A stretch of 52,122 nucleotides of DNA from the NCBI GenBank assembly GCA_900542315.1, contig UQMV01000013.1, forward strand, positions 1 to 52,122, given 5' to 3'. Made by a program: the position numbers and the translations under genes. Positions 1 through 7,925 of the stretch are shown here, piece after piece. The first letter of the stretch is position 1; the number at the start of each line of letters is the position of its first letter. The notes beneath the pieces are model-generated. The model had not been told where the DNA came from and did no database searches. It saw nothing but the letters and a program-made list of their open reading frames with translations. Origin of the DNA: an uncultured Collinsella sp. (GTDB lineage: Bacteria; Actinomycetota; Coriobacteriia; Coriobacteriales; Coriobacteriaceae).

Positions 1-150
1 GCCCATCAGGAACACGGCGTCGTAGCCCTCGTCGGCGACCTTGTCGGCGAGCGCGATCATCTTCTTGCCGGTCTCGTAGACGTTCTTGCCGTCCTCGAGG
101 TAGCCCTCCTGGTCGAAATGCATGATCTCGATCTTCTCGGTTTCCTTCAT
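1..150 (-). CDS. SIS-domain sugar-phosphate protein, N-terminal part (cut by window edge)
   Basis: Fifty residues are visible, starting MKETEKIEIMHF and running off the left edge at FLMG. An AGGAGAG ribosome site lies just upstream of the ATG. The N-terminal helix followed by a strand entering a Gly-containing turn is how SIS (sugar isomerase) proteins of the AgaS/FrlB kind begin. The gene lies 60 bases downstream of another SIS gene in the same orientation, so the two are probably one operon and may act as a pair on an amino-sugar or fructosamine phosphate. The substrate cannot be read from this fragment. Confidence 0.6.
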   Translation of the reverse strand, partial: MKETEKIEIMHFDQEGYLEDGKNVYETGKKMIALADKVADEGYDAVFLMG

Positions 151-210
151 TTGTCTCTCCTTTCTGGGGTTGTCTCCACATCCCCCATGCCAACGGGCAT
201 CAAAGCCCGC

Positions 211-1326
211 TTACATTCCGTAACACTCAGCCGCTTTGGCCTTAAGCGCATTGACTGACTCTTCGTAGCCCTCCGCCTTGACCTCCATTTGCTTGGAGAC
301 GGCATCGAGATACGGGTGAACGTCCCATGAGTTCAGACGCTCGGTGACAATCGCCGCCATCGTCTGGAAGAACACCAGATTGGGAATCGCGACCAGCAGC
401 GGAGCCACCTGCGGCACCGCGATATCGTGAGCCTTGCCCTTGGGGCGCATGGTCAGCAGAACGGCCTTCTTCGATACCTTCGACAGCGCGTCGGCGATAT
501 TTTCCAGGCGCTCCGACCCTCGAGGGTCGTCGACGATAAACACCAGGTAGCCTGGGATGATCTGCATCTCGGGACCATGGACGAACTCCTCGCCCTCGTG
601 ATGCATGGCCGGAATCTTGATGGTCTCGCTCAGCTTGAGTGCCGCCTCTTCGGCAACGCCGTAGTTGGGACCGTTGCCCACAACCATGGCCGGCACGTGT
701 TCCGACAGTTCGAGTAGATGATCCTGGACATATGCCTCGGCGGTCTTGCACATCGTGGCGTTGGCCTGGATCGCATCGCTCAGATCGCCCAGGCGCTGGG
801 TAACGCCATCGGCGTTAATCACCCCGCGTGCCTGACCACCGTAAATACCAAAGAGCACCAGATACTCGATGAGCGTCTGGACGCCCAGGGTCACAAAGTC
901 CACCGACTCGACGCCCACGCCGTAGTCGAGAACGATATCGGCATGCTCCTTAATGGGAGCCTCGACGTTTGCCGTCAGCGCAACTGCCGCCATGTCGTGC
1001 GCTCGCATAAAATCGAGCGCCGCAATCGTATTGGTCGAGTAGCCGCTCTGAGAAATGGCAATGTTGAGCGCGTTTTGCGGATAGGAGTGCTCGAAATCGA
1101 CGAAGGCCTCGGGCGTCACAACGGACACCTGCATCTGCAGCGCATCCTGCAGGTAATCGCGAGCGCAATCGGCGGCATGACGGGACGAACCCGAAGCAAC
1201 GATGCGCAGCGCGTTAAAAGAACCGGACTGGAAAATATCAACGAGCTGCGCTACCAGCTCAGACGAACGCTCGAGGTTCTCCCCCATACGCACATGGGCA
1301 AGCTGAACGTAATCGAGCATCTTCAT
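211..1326 (-). CDS. Double SIS-domain protein (GlmS/FrlB-like deglycase or aminosugar isomerase)
   Basis: The protein has 371 residues with two SIS folds. The first holds ASGSSRHAAD and ISQSGYSTNT, the Ser-rich sugar-phosphate loops. The second holds GNGPNYGVAEEAALKLSE and the EEFVHGPEMQI stretch typical of the GlmS isomerase domain and of fructosamine-6-phosphate deglycases. The glutaminase domain of GlmS is absent, so it is not GlmS itself. I chose the ATG at 1326 because GAGGTGAG lies 4 bases before it; a longer frame to 1365 lacks a ribosome site. Two GntR repressors lie immediately upstream, and a second SIS gene follows. Role: probably cytosolic removal or isomerisation of an amino-sugar or Amadori sugar phosphate. 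The exact substrate is inference. Confidence 0.75.
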   Translation of the reverse strand: MKMLDYVQLAHVRMGENLERSSELVAQLVDIFQSGSFNALRIVASGSSRHAADCARDYLQDALQMQVSVVTPEAFVDFEHSYPQNALNIAISQSGYSTNTIAALDFMRAHDMAAVALTANVEAPIKEHADIVLDYGVGVESVDFVTLGVQTLIEYLVLFGIYGGQARGVINADGVTQRLGDLSDAIQANATMCKTAEAYVQDHLLELSEHVPAMVVGNGPNYGVAEEAALKLSETIKIPAMHHEGEEFVHGPEMQIIPGYLVFIVDDPRGSERLENIADALSKVSKKAVLLTMRPKGKAHDIAVPQVAPLLVAIPNLVFFQTMAAIVTERLNSWDVHPYLDAVSKQMEVKAEGYEESVNALKAKAAECYGM

Positions 1327-1351
1327 CGTCTCACCTCGTAACAAATCATTA

Positions 1352-1463
1352 GTATTTGATACCAATCACAGTTACAGATTACGGCTTTTTGATACCTCTT
1401 TGTCGATTAATTTATCTCCTTCGGCGAACGGTCGATTTTGAGCCATGTATGGTTGTATATACA
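1352..1463. promoter_or_regulatory. Candidate GntR operators upstream of the SIS operon
   Basis: The 193-base gap between the GntR gene and the SIS gene holds two palindromes: GTATTTGATAC at 1352-1362 and TGTATATACA at 1454-1463. GntR/UTRA repressors usually bind short AT-rich palindromes of this kind, and two such regulators are encoded next door. The assignment is by position only. Confidence 0.4.
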
Positions 1464-1519
1464 GTCGGTCAAATTGCCCAAACAGACCGGCTGTTACCGC
1501 GCGTGATGCAAAGCCCCAG

Positions 1520-2233
1520 CTAGTACGTATAGGTGTAGCCACCCGCATCGCCACGATTGAAGGACTTTACGTACTCGATAGCCTGACCGCTCGCGTCATA
1601 GCTCACGCATTCCAAAAGCAGAACAAGATCCCCTTGTTCCAAGCCAAGCAAGCCCGCGTCGCGTGCACCCACCGCCTCGATATCGAGCTTCTCCTGCGCC
1701 ATGACCGGCTTTCGGCCCAGCATCTCATAGGTCTCGTACAAACTGAAGACCGACACGTCAATATCTTCGATTGTGGGAAACAGCAGGCACGGGATGAACG
1801 CCATCTCAATTGATACTGGATCGCCGTTGACGCAGTTCAAACGCCGAATCGAATACAGTAAATCGTCCTCGGCAATGCCAAACAGGTTGGCATAATATGG
1901 GCCTGCATAGCGTTTGGAGCGCGCGAGGATACGGACGGACGGCTCGCCCCCCGAAGCACGGACCGATTCACGGAAACCGCCCGTGCGTTCAAACATAGCA
2001 GGTACTTTCTGCGCCACAAACGCGCCCTTTCCGCGGACGCGTCGAATCTGCCCGCGCCGAACCAGCTCATCGACAGCGCTTCGAATAGTCAGGCGCGTCG
2101 TGTCAAACTCTTCGGCAAGTTCATTCTCGGACGGAATCATGGAACCCGTGGGATATATACCGCGCTCGATACGCTCCTCGATGCGGCGTCGAATGCGCAT
2201 ATAAACCGGGGTGGCATCTACTGTTTCAGCCAT
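1520..2233 (-). CDS. GntR-family (HutC/UTRA type) transcription regulator
   Basis: The protein has 237 residues. Residues about 8-75 are a GntR winged helix (PVYMRIRRRIEERIERG, then PSENELAEEFDTTRLTIRSA and a GKGAFV wing). The rest is a UTRA ligand domain ending in LLECVSYDASGQAIEYVKSF. Such proteins sense phosphorylated sugars or amino sugars and release DNA. The start overlaps the end of the upstream GntR gene by 16 bases, so the two are translationally coupled. The SIS genes downstream are the obvious targets. Confidence 0.88.
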   Translation of the reverse strand: MAETVDATPVYMRIRRRIEERIERGIYPTGSMIPSENELAEEFDTTRLTIRSAVDELVRRGQIRRVRGKGAFVAQKVPAMFERTGGFRESVRASGGEPSVRILARSKRYAGPYYANLFGIAEDDLLYSIRRLNCVNGDPVSIEMAFIPCLLFPTIEDIDVSVFSLYETYEMLGRKPVMAQEKLDIEAVGARDAGLLGLEQGDLVLLLECVSYDASGQAIEYVKSFNRGDAGGYTYTY

Positions 2234-2985
2234 TGTTCACCTGCCACGCTCCTCATGCCGTTCTTTTCGCCGTTGTCGGCAAAGCGGAACTTTGTGGGCA
2301 AAATCACCGATTTGCAATGCTCCACAAAACGCATGTCCTTATCAAATTCGATCGTGCTCTCATAGAACACCGGCGTTCCCTCTTCTTGCTGGAGCAGCTC
2401 GGCCTCTTCGGCGTTCAAACGCGAGATGGAGATATGCTCACGTCCATGCTCAACACGCACGCCACCTTCTTTGAGCAAGACATTGTAAAGGCTCTCACAC
2501 TCAAAATCGTGCTCGAGAAGCGATGGGCACAGGGACAGGTTAACGTGGGCAGTCTCGATTGACGCCGGCTCGCCCTCAATAAGTCGAACGCGCTGCATAC
2601 GGAGTAAAGGAGCGCCTACAGCCACCCCAAGCTTGTCGGCAAGCGCCTCATCCGCCTCGATGGTCCCGGTGGAAACCAGACGAGAAGAGGGATGCAGACC
2701 GGCAGTCCGCACAGCATCGGAAAAGTTATACGTTTCCTGGAAGATGTTCAGCGGCTTGGGAGGACACAGATACGTACCCGATCCGCGACGGCTCTCGAGC
2801 GTTCCACACGAGATGAGCCGCGTGATACCGGCGCGCAACGCCGTACGCGAAACGCCAATCTCTTCGCACAGCACGCGCTCGGCCGGTAGGCGATCGCCGC
2901 CGGCAAGCTGATGGTGCTGGATATACCAAAGAATTCCCTCAACAGCACGGTCTTTGGGGGGAATTGCATAAGATTCGCCTGCCAT
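2218..2985 (-). CDS. GntR-family (UTRA type) transcription regulator
   Basis: The protein has 255 residues: a GntR winged helix at about 12-80 (ILWYIQHHQLAGGDRLPAER, CEEIGVSRTALRAGITRL, RRGSGTYL) and then a UTRA effector domain with the usual YESTIEFDKDMRFVEHCKS close. It is a diverged paralogue of the following gene, which it overlaps by 16 bases. Two tandem UTRA repressors in one operon may form a hetero-oligomer or answer to two ligands; the sequence does not decide this. Confidence 0.87.
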   Translation of the reverse strand: MAGESYAIPPKDRAVEGILWYIQHHQLAGGDRLPAERVLCEEIGVSRTALRAGITRLISCGTLESRRGSGTYLCPPKPLNIFQETYNFSDAVRTAGLHPSSRLVSTGTIEADEALADKLGVAVGAPLLRMQRVRLIEGEPASIETAHVNLSLCPSLLEHDFECESLYNVLLKEGGVRVEHGREHISISRLNAEEAELLQQEEGTPVFYESTIEFDKDMRFVEHCKSVILPTKFRFADNGEKNGMRSVAGEQWLKQ

Positions 2986-3023
2986 TGCACAGACTCCTCA
3001 TTCAGAAACATATGCCGCCAAAA

Positions 3024-3512
3024 TTAGGCCAGCCCTCCCATGGCATCAAACTCGGCCTTAATCTTCTCGGCGACATTCCGATACGACTTATATAGGCTTG
3101 AATCGCGTTTGACTTCGTCGGTCATAACGGGAATCTCTAATTTGGAAACCTCGTCTTTTCCCGTCTGAACCGCCACAACAACGCCCATACCAAGACACAT
3201 ATTACGCTTAGCAGCATTTATTTTCGCCGCCTTGGCAGGATTTGCCAGAATGCGCTGGGCAAATTCCTGTTTTGAAGGCGCCTCGTCGGCCTCCGGATCG
3301 CCTGCCTCGGCCACCTCGCACTGAAGCACGTCCGCATAGTCAAAAATCTTCGGCTCGCCGCCGCGTTGATGCACAGCCCATTTGCGGCGCGTGGCATCCT
3401 GATAGATAGCCGGCAAAAATGTAAACCGCGGCGGGTCCAAAATCGTATCCGTGATGGTAAACACATCGGGATCAAAGGCATCCTGCGGGTTTTTCTTTTT
3501 GAACAGCCCCAT
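3024..3512 (-). CDS. Hypothetical soluble protein
   Basis: I do not recognise this 162-residue protein. It begins MGLFKKKNPQDAFDPDVF; the ATG at 3512 follows a GGGGGG tract at ribosome-site distance, so it is preferred over a longer reading to 3599. It is charged, has no signal peptide or membrane segment, and has one short hydrophobic strand (GMGVVVAVQTG) near residue 115. It lies just upstream of the GntR pair on the same strand but is separated from the phosphoketolase by the hairpin region. Confidence 0.55.
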   Translation of the reverse strand: MGLFKKKNPQDAFDPDVFTITDTILDPPRFTFLPAIYQDATRRKWAVHQRGGEPKIFDYADVLQCEVAEAGDPEADEAPSKQEFAQRILANPAKAAKINAAKRNMCLGMGVVVAVQTGKDEVSKLEIPVMTDEVKRDSSLYKSYRNVAEKIKAEFDAMGGLA

Positions 3513-3630
3513 ATCAGCCCCCCGTACTAGCATTAAACAACTCAAGCTGAATATAGCACCAATTTCAAGCTCATGCTTTAGCGTGTCGGTGCGTGGCATC
3601 TATAGCTCGCTCAGCGGGGTAATACGGGCG

Positions 3631-3705
3631 AGGGCCGGGGCGCCTGCTTTGTTTTGAGAAGTGGGCTTCGCGAACTTCTCAAAACAAAGCAGGCGCCCCG
3701 GCCCT
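3631..3705. repeat. Giant hairpin element, copy 1 (32-bp perfect stem)
   Basis: Bases 3631-3662 and 3674-3705 are perfect 32-base inverted repeats around an 11-base loop GGGCTTCGCGA. It lies in the 411-base gap downstream of xfp, close to the start of the gene at 3024-3512. A related element in the opposite orientation is at 3817-3901. The length is far beyond an ordinary intrinsic terminator and there is no U-run. Confidence 0.85.
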
Positions 3706-3816
3706 GGCGATGTAACCTTGGCTGACCATAGTTGGATGCACGGTCCACAAGGCAGCGTGAGCAAAGTCCCTATTACATTAAAAAGAATCAGCCCCCGCAT
3801 ATCGAAACAGTCGAGA

Positions 3817-3901
3817 GGGCCCGCTCCGGGCGGGTTGCCTTGCTCCGGGAAGTTCGCGAAGCCCACTTCCCGGAGCAAGGCAACCCGCCCGGAGCAGGCC
3901 C
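3817..3901. repeat. Giant hairpin element, copy 2 (37-bp stem, opposite orientation)
   Basis: Arms 3817-3853 and 3865-3901 pair over 37 bases with one mismatch. The loop TCGCGAAGCCC is the exact reverse complement of the loop of copy 1. The inner stem differs from copy 1 mostly by paired T/C and A/G changes, so pairing is kept although sequence is not. It ends 22 bases after the xfp stop codon and may protect or end the xfp message. Confidence 0.85.
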
Positions 3902-3923
3902 CAGCGCGAGACCGTCCCGGATG

Positions 3924-6452
3924 CTATTCGTTGTCGCCGGCAGTTAGCTGTGTTGCGGAGAGTGCGCCGTCGGCAGCAGTTGCGGCTGCGGCGTCGGGCC
4001 AAACCCAGTCGGTAAAGGCCGGGTGATCGAAGCCCTCGTCGCACGCGAACTCAAAGGCCTCGGTGCGGAAGGCCTCCCACTCATCAATCTGCTCGGCAAA
4101 CTTATCGGCGTCGACCATACGCAACACGTCGGCGGCCAGGGCCCAGCGGTCCATGTTATTCAGGCGCAGCATGTCGAACGGCGTGGTCGTGGAGCCCTTC
4201 TCCTCGTAGCCGTGGACGCGGAAGGCATCGTGGCCGGGGCGGTTCCAGATCAGGCGGCGAATCGTACCGGCATAGGCGTGGAAGGCGAAGAGGACGGGCT
4301 TCTCACCGCAACCGAACAGCTCAGCCCAGCGCTCATCGCTGATGGCCTGGTCGTTCTCGCAGACGTTCTGAATCTTGAGCAGGTCGACCACGTTGACGAA
4401 CCACACCTTAATGCCCAACTCGCGCAGCATATCGGTTGCAGCCAGGGCCTCGAGCGTCGGCACGTCACCACAGGTGGCGACCACGACGTCGGCCTCGGCG
4501 AGCGAGTCGGCAGTCGACGCCCACTCCCAGGTCGCGATACCCTCGGCGAGCTCGGACTTGGCCTCGTCGACCGTCTGGAAGGTGGGGGCGGGCTGCTTGC
4601 CACAGAAGATGGCGTTGACGCAGTCGGTGGACTGGTAGACGCGCTCGGCAACGGCAAGCGCCATGTTGGCGTCGGCCGGATAGTATGCGTTCACGATGTG
4701 CGTGTCGTTGGCTTTGTTGAGCAGCAGGTCGATAAAGCCGGGGTCCTGGTGCGAGAAGCCGTTATGGTCCTGGCGCCAGACATGGCTCGACAGCAAAATG
4801 TTGAGGCCGCTGATGGGAGCACGCCACGGAATCTCGCGCTTGGTGGCCTCGAGCCACTTGCAGTGCTGGTTGACCATGGAATCGACCACGTGGACAAAGC
4901 TCTCGTAGGAGCTCCACACACCCGAGCGGCCGGTGAGCACGTAGGCCTCGAGGAAACCCTCGCACTGGTGCTCGGACAGCTGCTCGACAACCTTACCGGA
5001 ACCGGCCAGCAGCTCGTCGTTGGCCTCGTCCTCGTAGAAGCCGGCATCCCACTGCTTTTTGGTCACCTTGTAGGCAGCCTGCAGGCGGTTGGACGCGGTC
5101 TCGTCGGGACCGAAGATGCGGAAGTCGTCCATGTTCTTGGCCAGAACATCGGCGGTGTACTCGCCAAAGACGCGGGCGGCCTCGGTGGAGCCCCAGCCGT
5201 GACCCTTACTTGCGACGGGAATCTCGTGGGCGTGAATATCGGGGAGCTCGAGCTCGCGGCGCACCTTGCCGCCGTTTGCATTGGGGTTGGCGCCGATGCG
5301 TAGCTCGCCGGTCGGCATAAAGGCCGTTACCTCGGGGCGCACCTGGCCCTCGGGTGTAAAGAGTTCCTCGGGCTTGTAGGAGCGCAGCCACTCGCGCAGC
5401 ACGCGGAAGTGCTCGTGGGTGTCCTTGGCACTCGCCAGCGGCACCTGATGCGCGCGCCAGGAGTCCTCGGTCTTCTTGCCATCGATGTGCTTGGGGCAGG
5501 TCCAGCCCTTGGGCGTACGGAACACGATCATGGGATAGGCCGGGCGGACCACGGTCTCGCCTGCGACGGCCTGGGCCTGTGCGGCGGCCTTGATGTCGCA
5601 AATCTCGTCAAAGACCTGCTCAAACAGGACAGCGAAACGCTTGTGGATGCTTGCATGGCTCTCGTCGTCAAAACCGGCGACAAAGAAGTGCGGCTTATAG
5701 CCCATGCCCTCAAAGAACTTGGTGAGTTCTTCGTCGGACACGCGGGCAAGAATGGTGGGGTTGGCGATCTTATAGCCGTTGAGGTGCAGGATCGGCAGGA
5801 CGATACCGTCGGTTGCCGGGTTCACGAGCTTGTTGGACTGCCAAGAAGTCGCGAGCGGACCGGTCTCGGACTCGCCGTCGCCCACCACGGCCACGGCCAG
5901 CAGGCTCGGGTTGTCCATGACGGCGCCGTAGGCATGGCTGAGCGTGTAGCCGAGCTCGCCACCCTCGTGGATGGAACCTGGCGTCTCGGGCGCAAAGTGG
6001 CTCGGGATGCCGCCGGGATAAGAGAACTGGCGGAAGAACTTCTGCAGGCCGGCCTCATCATTGGTGATGTCGGGGCGAATCTCACGGTAGGTGCCATCGA
6101 GCAGCGACTGGGCGGTGCCGGCGGGGCCACCGTGACCCGGTCCCATCAAGAAAATGGCGTTCTGGTCGTGATCGGCGATGAGGCGGTTGACGTGGCCGAA
6201 CAGGAAGTTGATGCCGGGCGTGGTGCCCCAGTGACCGACCAGGCGGTGCTTAACGTCCGGACGACCAAAGTCGCGCACCTCACCGGTTTTCTCGTCGACA
6301 AAGTCGCTGCGCATCAGCGGGTTGGAGCGAAGGTAGATCTGACCGACGGACAGATAGTTCGATGCGCGCCAATACAGGTCGACGCCCTCGAGCTCGGAAG
6401 CCGGTACCTCGTGGCCCAGCTTTTGCCACGGCGTCCCCAGTGTTTTAGCCAT
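3924..6452 (-). CDS. xfp: Xylulose-5-phosphate/fructose-6-phosphate phosphoketolase
   Basis: The protein has 842 residues, slightly longer than the usual 790-830. It splits xylulose-5-P (and often fructose-6-P) with phosphate to acetyl-P plus glyceraldehyde-3-P or erythrose-4-P, using thiamine diphosphate and Mg in the cytosol. The N-terminal family block is clear (VGHWGTTPGINFLFGHVNRL, FLMGPGHGGPA), as are LGYTLSHAYGA and the cofactor motif GDGESETGP at residues 191-199. The C-terminal block has HAYAGTIRRLIWNRP. The start has GAAGGGAC at the right spacing. The ~70-residue C-terminal tail is rich in Ala. Two LacI-type operators lie in its promoter, so it is probably under catabolite or sugar control by the neighbouring LacI protein. 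Confidence 0.96.
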   Translation of the reverse strand: MAKTLGTPWQKLGHEVPASELEGVDLYWRASNYLSVGQIYLRSNPLMRSDFVDEKTGEVRDFGRPDVKHRLVGHWGTTPGINFLFGHVNRLIADHDQNAIFLMGPGHGGPAGTAQSLLDGTYREIRPDITNDEAGLQKFFRQFSYPGGIPSHFAPETPGSIHEGGELGYTLSHAYGAVMDNPSLLAVAVVGDGESETGPLATSWQSNKLVNPATDGIVLPILHLNGYKIANPTILARVSDEELTKFFEGMGYKPHFFVAGFDDESHASIHKRFAVLFEQVFDEICDIKAAAQAQAVAGETVVRPAYPMIVFRTPKGWTCPKHIDGKKTEDSWRAHQVPLASAKDTHEHFRVLREWLRSYKPEELFTPEGQVRPEVTAFMPTGELRIGANPNANGGKVRRELELPDIHAHEIPVASKGHGWGSTEAARVFGEYTADVLAKNMDDFRIFGPDETASNRLQAAYKVTKKQWDAGFYEDEANDELLAGSGKVVEQLSEHQCEGFLEAYVLTGRSGVWSSYESFVHVVDSMVNQHCKWLEATKREIPWRAPISGLNILLSSHVWRQDHNGFSHQDPGFIDLLLNKANDTHIVNAYYPADANMALAVAERVYQSTDCVNAIFCGKQPAPTFQTVDEAKSELAEGIATWEWASTADSLAEADVVVATCGDVPTLEALAATDMLRELGIKVWFVNVVDLLKIQNVCENDQAISDERWAELFGCGEKPVLFAFHAYAGTIRRLIWNRPGHDAFRVHGYEEKGSTTTPFDMLRLNNMDRWALAADVLRMVDADKFAEQIDEWEAFRTEAFEFACDEGFDHPAFTDWVWPDAAAATAADGALSATQLTAGDNE

Positions 6453-6510
6453 TGTTTATGTCCCTTCGCTGTGCGGTCGCCTTCCAATACGGCAACCATT
6501 CGTTGGGACT

Positions 6511-6556
6511 AGTATATTTGCTAAAACGTTTTATCATGTTGAAAAAACGTTTTAGC
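6511..6556 (-). promoter_or_regulatory. xfp promoter with two LacI-type operators
   Basis: On the minus strand a -10 box TATACT lies at 6516-6511. A perfect 12-base palindrome TAAAACGTTTTA at 6522-6533 sits where RNA polymerase would span -10 to -35. A second site, AAAACGTTTT at 6544-6553, lies one to two helical turns upstream. The central CG within an A/T palindrome is the LacI/GalR-type signature, and a LacI-family gene lies adjacent. Confidence 0.65.
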
Positions 6557-6656
6557 ATCCTGATTTGCCATCTGGAAAGGCAAAAGCAGACATTCACCTG
6601 CGGCATTGCCTGTCACAGGTGTTCCACATTCAGTCTCTGCAAATTGATAAACGTGT

Positions 6657-7685
6657 TTAGTTGTGTTTAGTAAGCTCGAGCACGCTGCCCTTCACGATAA
6701 GCGCCGGCTCCAGAACGACCTCTTCGGCACGCCTACCGCCCCTACCGGCAAGACGCTTGGACATGCAGCCAAAAGCATGCTCCGCGAGGACACCAGGATC
6801 CTGCTCAATCGCGGTCAGCGCCGGCTCAAAGAGAACGTCGGCCGCCGAGTTGTCATAGCTTACGACCGAGATATCGCCTGGGATGCTCTTCCCCATCTCG
6901 TGCAAGCGCTTGAGCAGACCGAGGGCAATGTTATCCGAGCTTGCGAACACGGCGGTGGCGTCAGTTGCGAGCACCGCCTCCGAGGCCTCGTATGCGCTCG
7001 GAATGTAGTACTCGCTCTCAAACTCCAAACGCGCATCGATGGGCAGCCCCACCTCGCGCAGCGCACGCTCGTAGCCGGCAAGACGCTTACGACCCGTATT
7101 GGAACGGCGCGCATTAACCAAGCAGGCAATGCGACGGTGGCCCTGCTCGATCAGGTAGCGGGTGGCCATGTAGCCACCCATCTCGTGGTCGAACATCACC
7201 TTGTCGCACTCGAGCCCCTCAATGGCACGGTCGACCATTACCGCCGGGATGGGCAGATGGCTGACTTCTTCGCGCAGGGCGCGGTCGTCGGAGAACTCAT
7301 CGCCCACCACCAGAAAGACACCGTCGACGCCGCGCGTCACCAGCTGGCGCAGGAGCTCCAGATCGTCCTCGGCACTTCCACCCGAGCTGGTAATAAAGAG
7401 CGCGTAGCCGTCCTCGCGGCAGCGCTTTTCCAAGCTGCCGGCGAGCGAAGCAAAAAAGCGGCTCTCGATGTTAGGGACGATAAGGCCAAGCGTGCGCGAC
7501 TCGCGCATGACCAGGCTGCGCGCGATCTGGTTAGGAACATAATGGTTGCGCGCCGCAACCTCCTTGATGAGCTTGCGGTTTTCTTCCGAGATGCGACAAG
7601 GCCGATTGTTAAGGACAAGCGAGACCGACGAGGGGGAAAGCCCCACCTCCTGGGCAATCTGCTTGAGAGTAACTTTGTTGCCCAT
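6657..7685 (-). CDS. LacI-family transcription regulator
   Basis: The protein has 342 residues. It has an N-terminal LacI helix-turn-helix (VTLKQIAQEVGLSPSSVSLV, then the hinge helix region) and a periplasmic-binding-protein-like sugar domain (LGLIVPNIESRFFASLAGSL, VFASSDNIALGLL). I chose the ATG at 7685 because AAGGAGCGAG lies just before it and the HTH then starts at residue 4; the frame stays open 24 codons further up without a ribosome site. It lies upstream of xfp in the same orientation with a 200-base gap that holds two LacI-type palindromes. Ligand unknown. Confidence 0.92.
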   Translation of the reverse strand: MGNKVTLKQIAQEVGLSPSSVSLVLNNRPCRISEENRKLIKEVAARNHYVPNQIARSLVMRESRTLGLIVPNIESRFFASLAGSLEKRCREDGYALFITSSGGSAEDDLELLRQLVTRGVDGVFLVVGDEFSDDRALREEVSHLPIPAVMVDRAIEGLECDKVMFDHEMGGYMATRYLIEQGHRRIACLVNARRSNTGRKRLAGYERALREVGLPIDARLEFESEYYIPSAYEASEAVLATDATAVFASSDNIALGLLKRLHEMGKSIPGDISVVSYDNSAADVLFEPALTAIEQDPGVLAEHAFGCMSKRLAGRGGRRAEEVVLEPALIVKGSVLELTKHN

Positions 7686-7794
7686 CTCGCTCCTTCCGAG
7701 TATTCGCGCAATCTCTTGAAAGTATAGCGACCGTCCCTCTACCTTGATGATAAACACTTTACCAATCCGGTAGACGGCTGTTTTATCGCCGCGA

Positions 7795-7860
7795 TTGGTG
7801 CAAAGTAACCTGACCCCTTTGCACTATGTGATGCATTGGGGTCAGGTTACTTTGCACCAA
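7795..7860. repeat. 23-bp perfect inverted repeat containing GGGGTCAGGTTACTTTGCAC
   Basis: Arms 7795-7817 and 7838-7860 are perfect complements with a 20-base spacer, between the divergent lacI and murB genes. Palindromes with the core GGGGTCAG are, from memory, often spread by REP-associated tyrosine transposases; no such transposase is in the window. Confidence 0.8.
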
Positions 7861-7925
7861 ATCCATCCGGGTGGGGTATATTGCATTCGATTGATGACAA
7901 CAACCACCAAAAGGCGGATATTCGT

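Noticed and set aside
4023..6512. Long plus-strand frames opposite the phosphoketolase gene (and similar ones opposite cstA, tsaD, glgP, msmK and galE)
   Set aside because: GC-rich genes open antisense frames by codon bias. The proteins are low in motif content and rich in Gly, Val, His and Asp runs typical of reverse readings.
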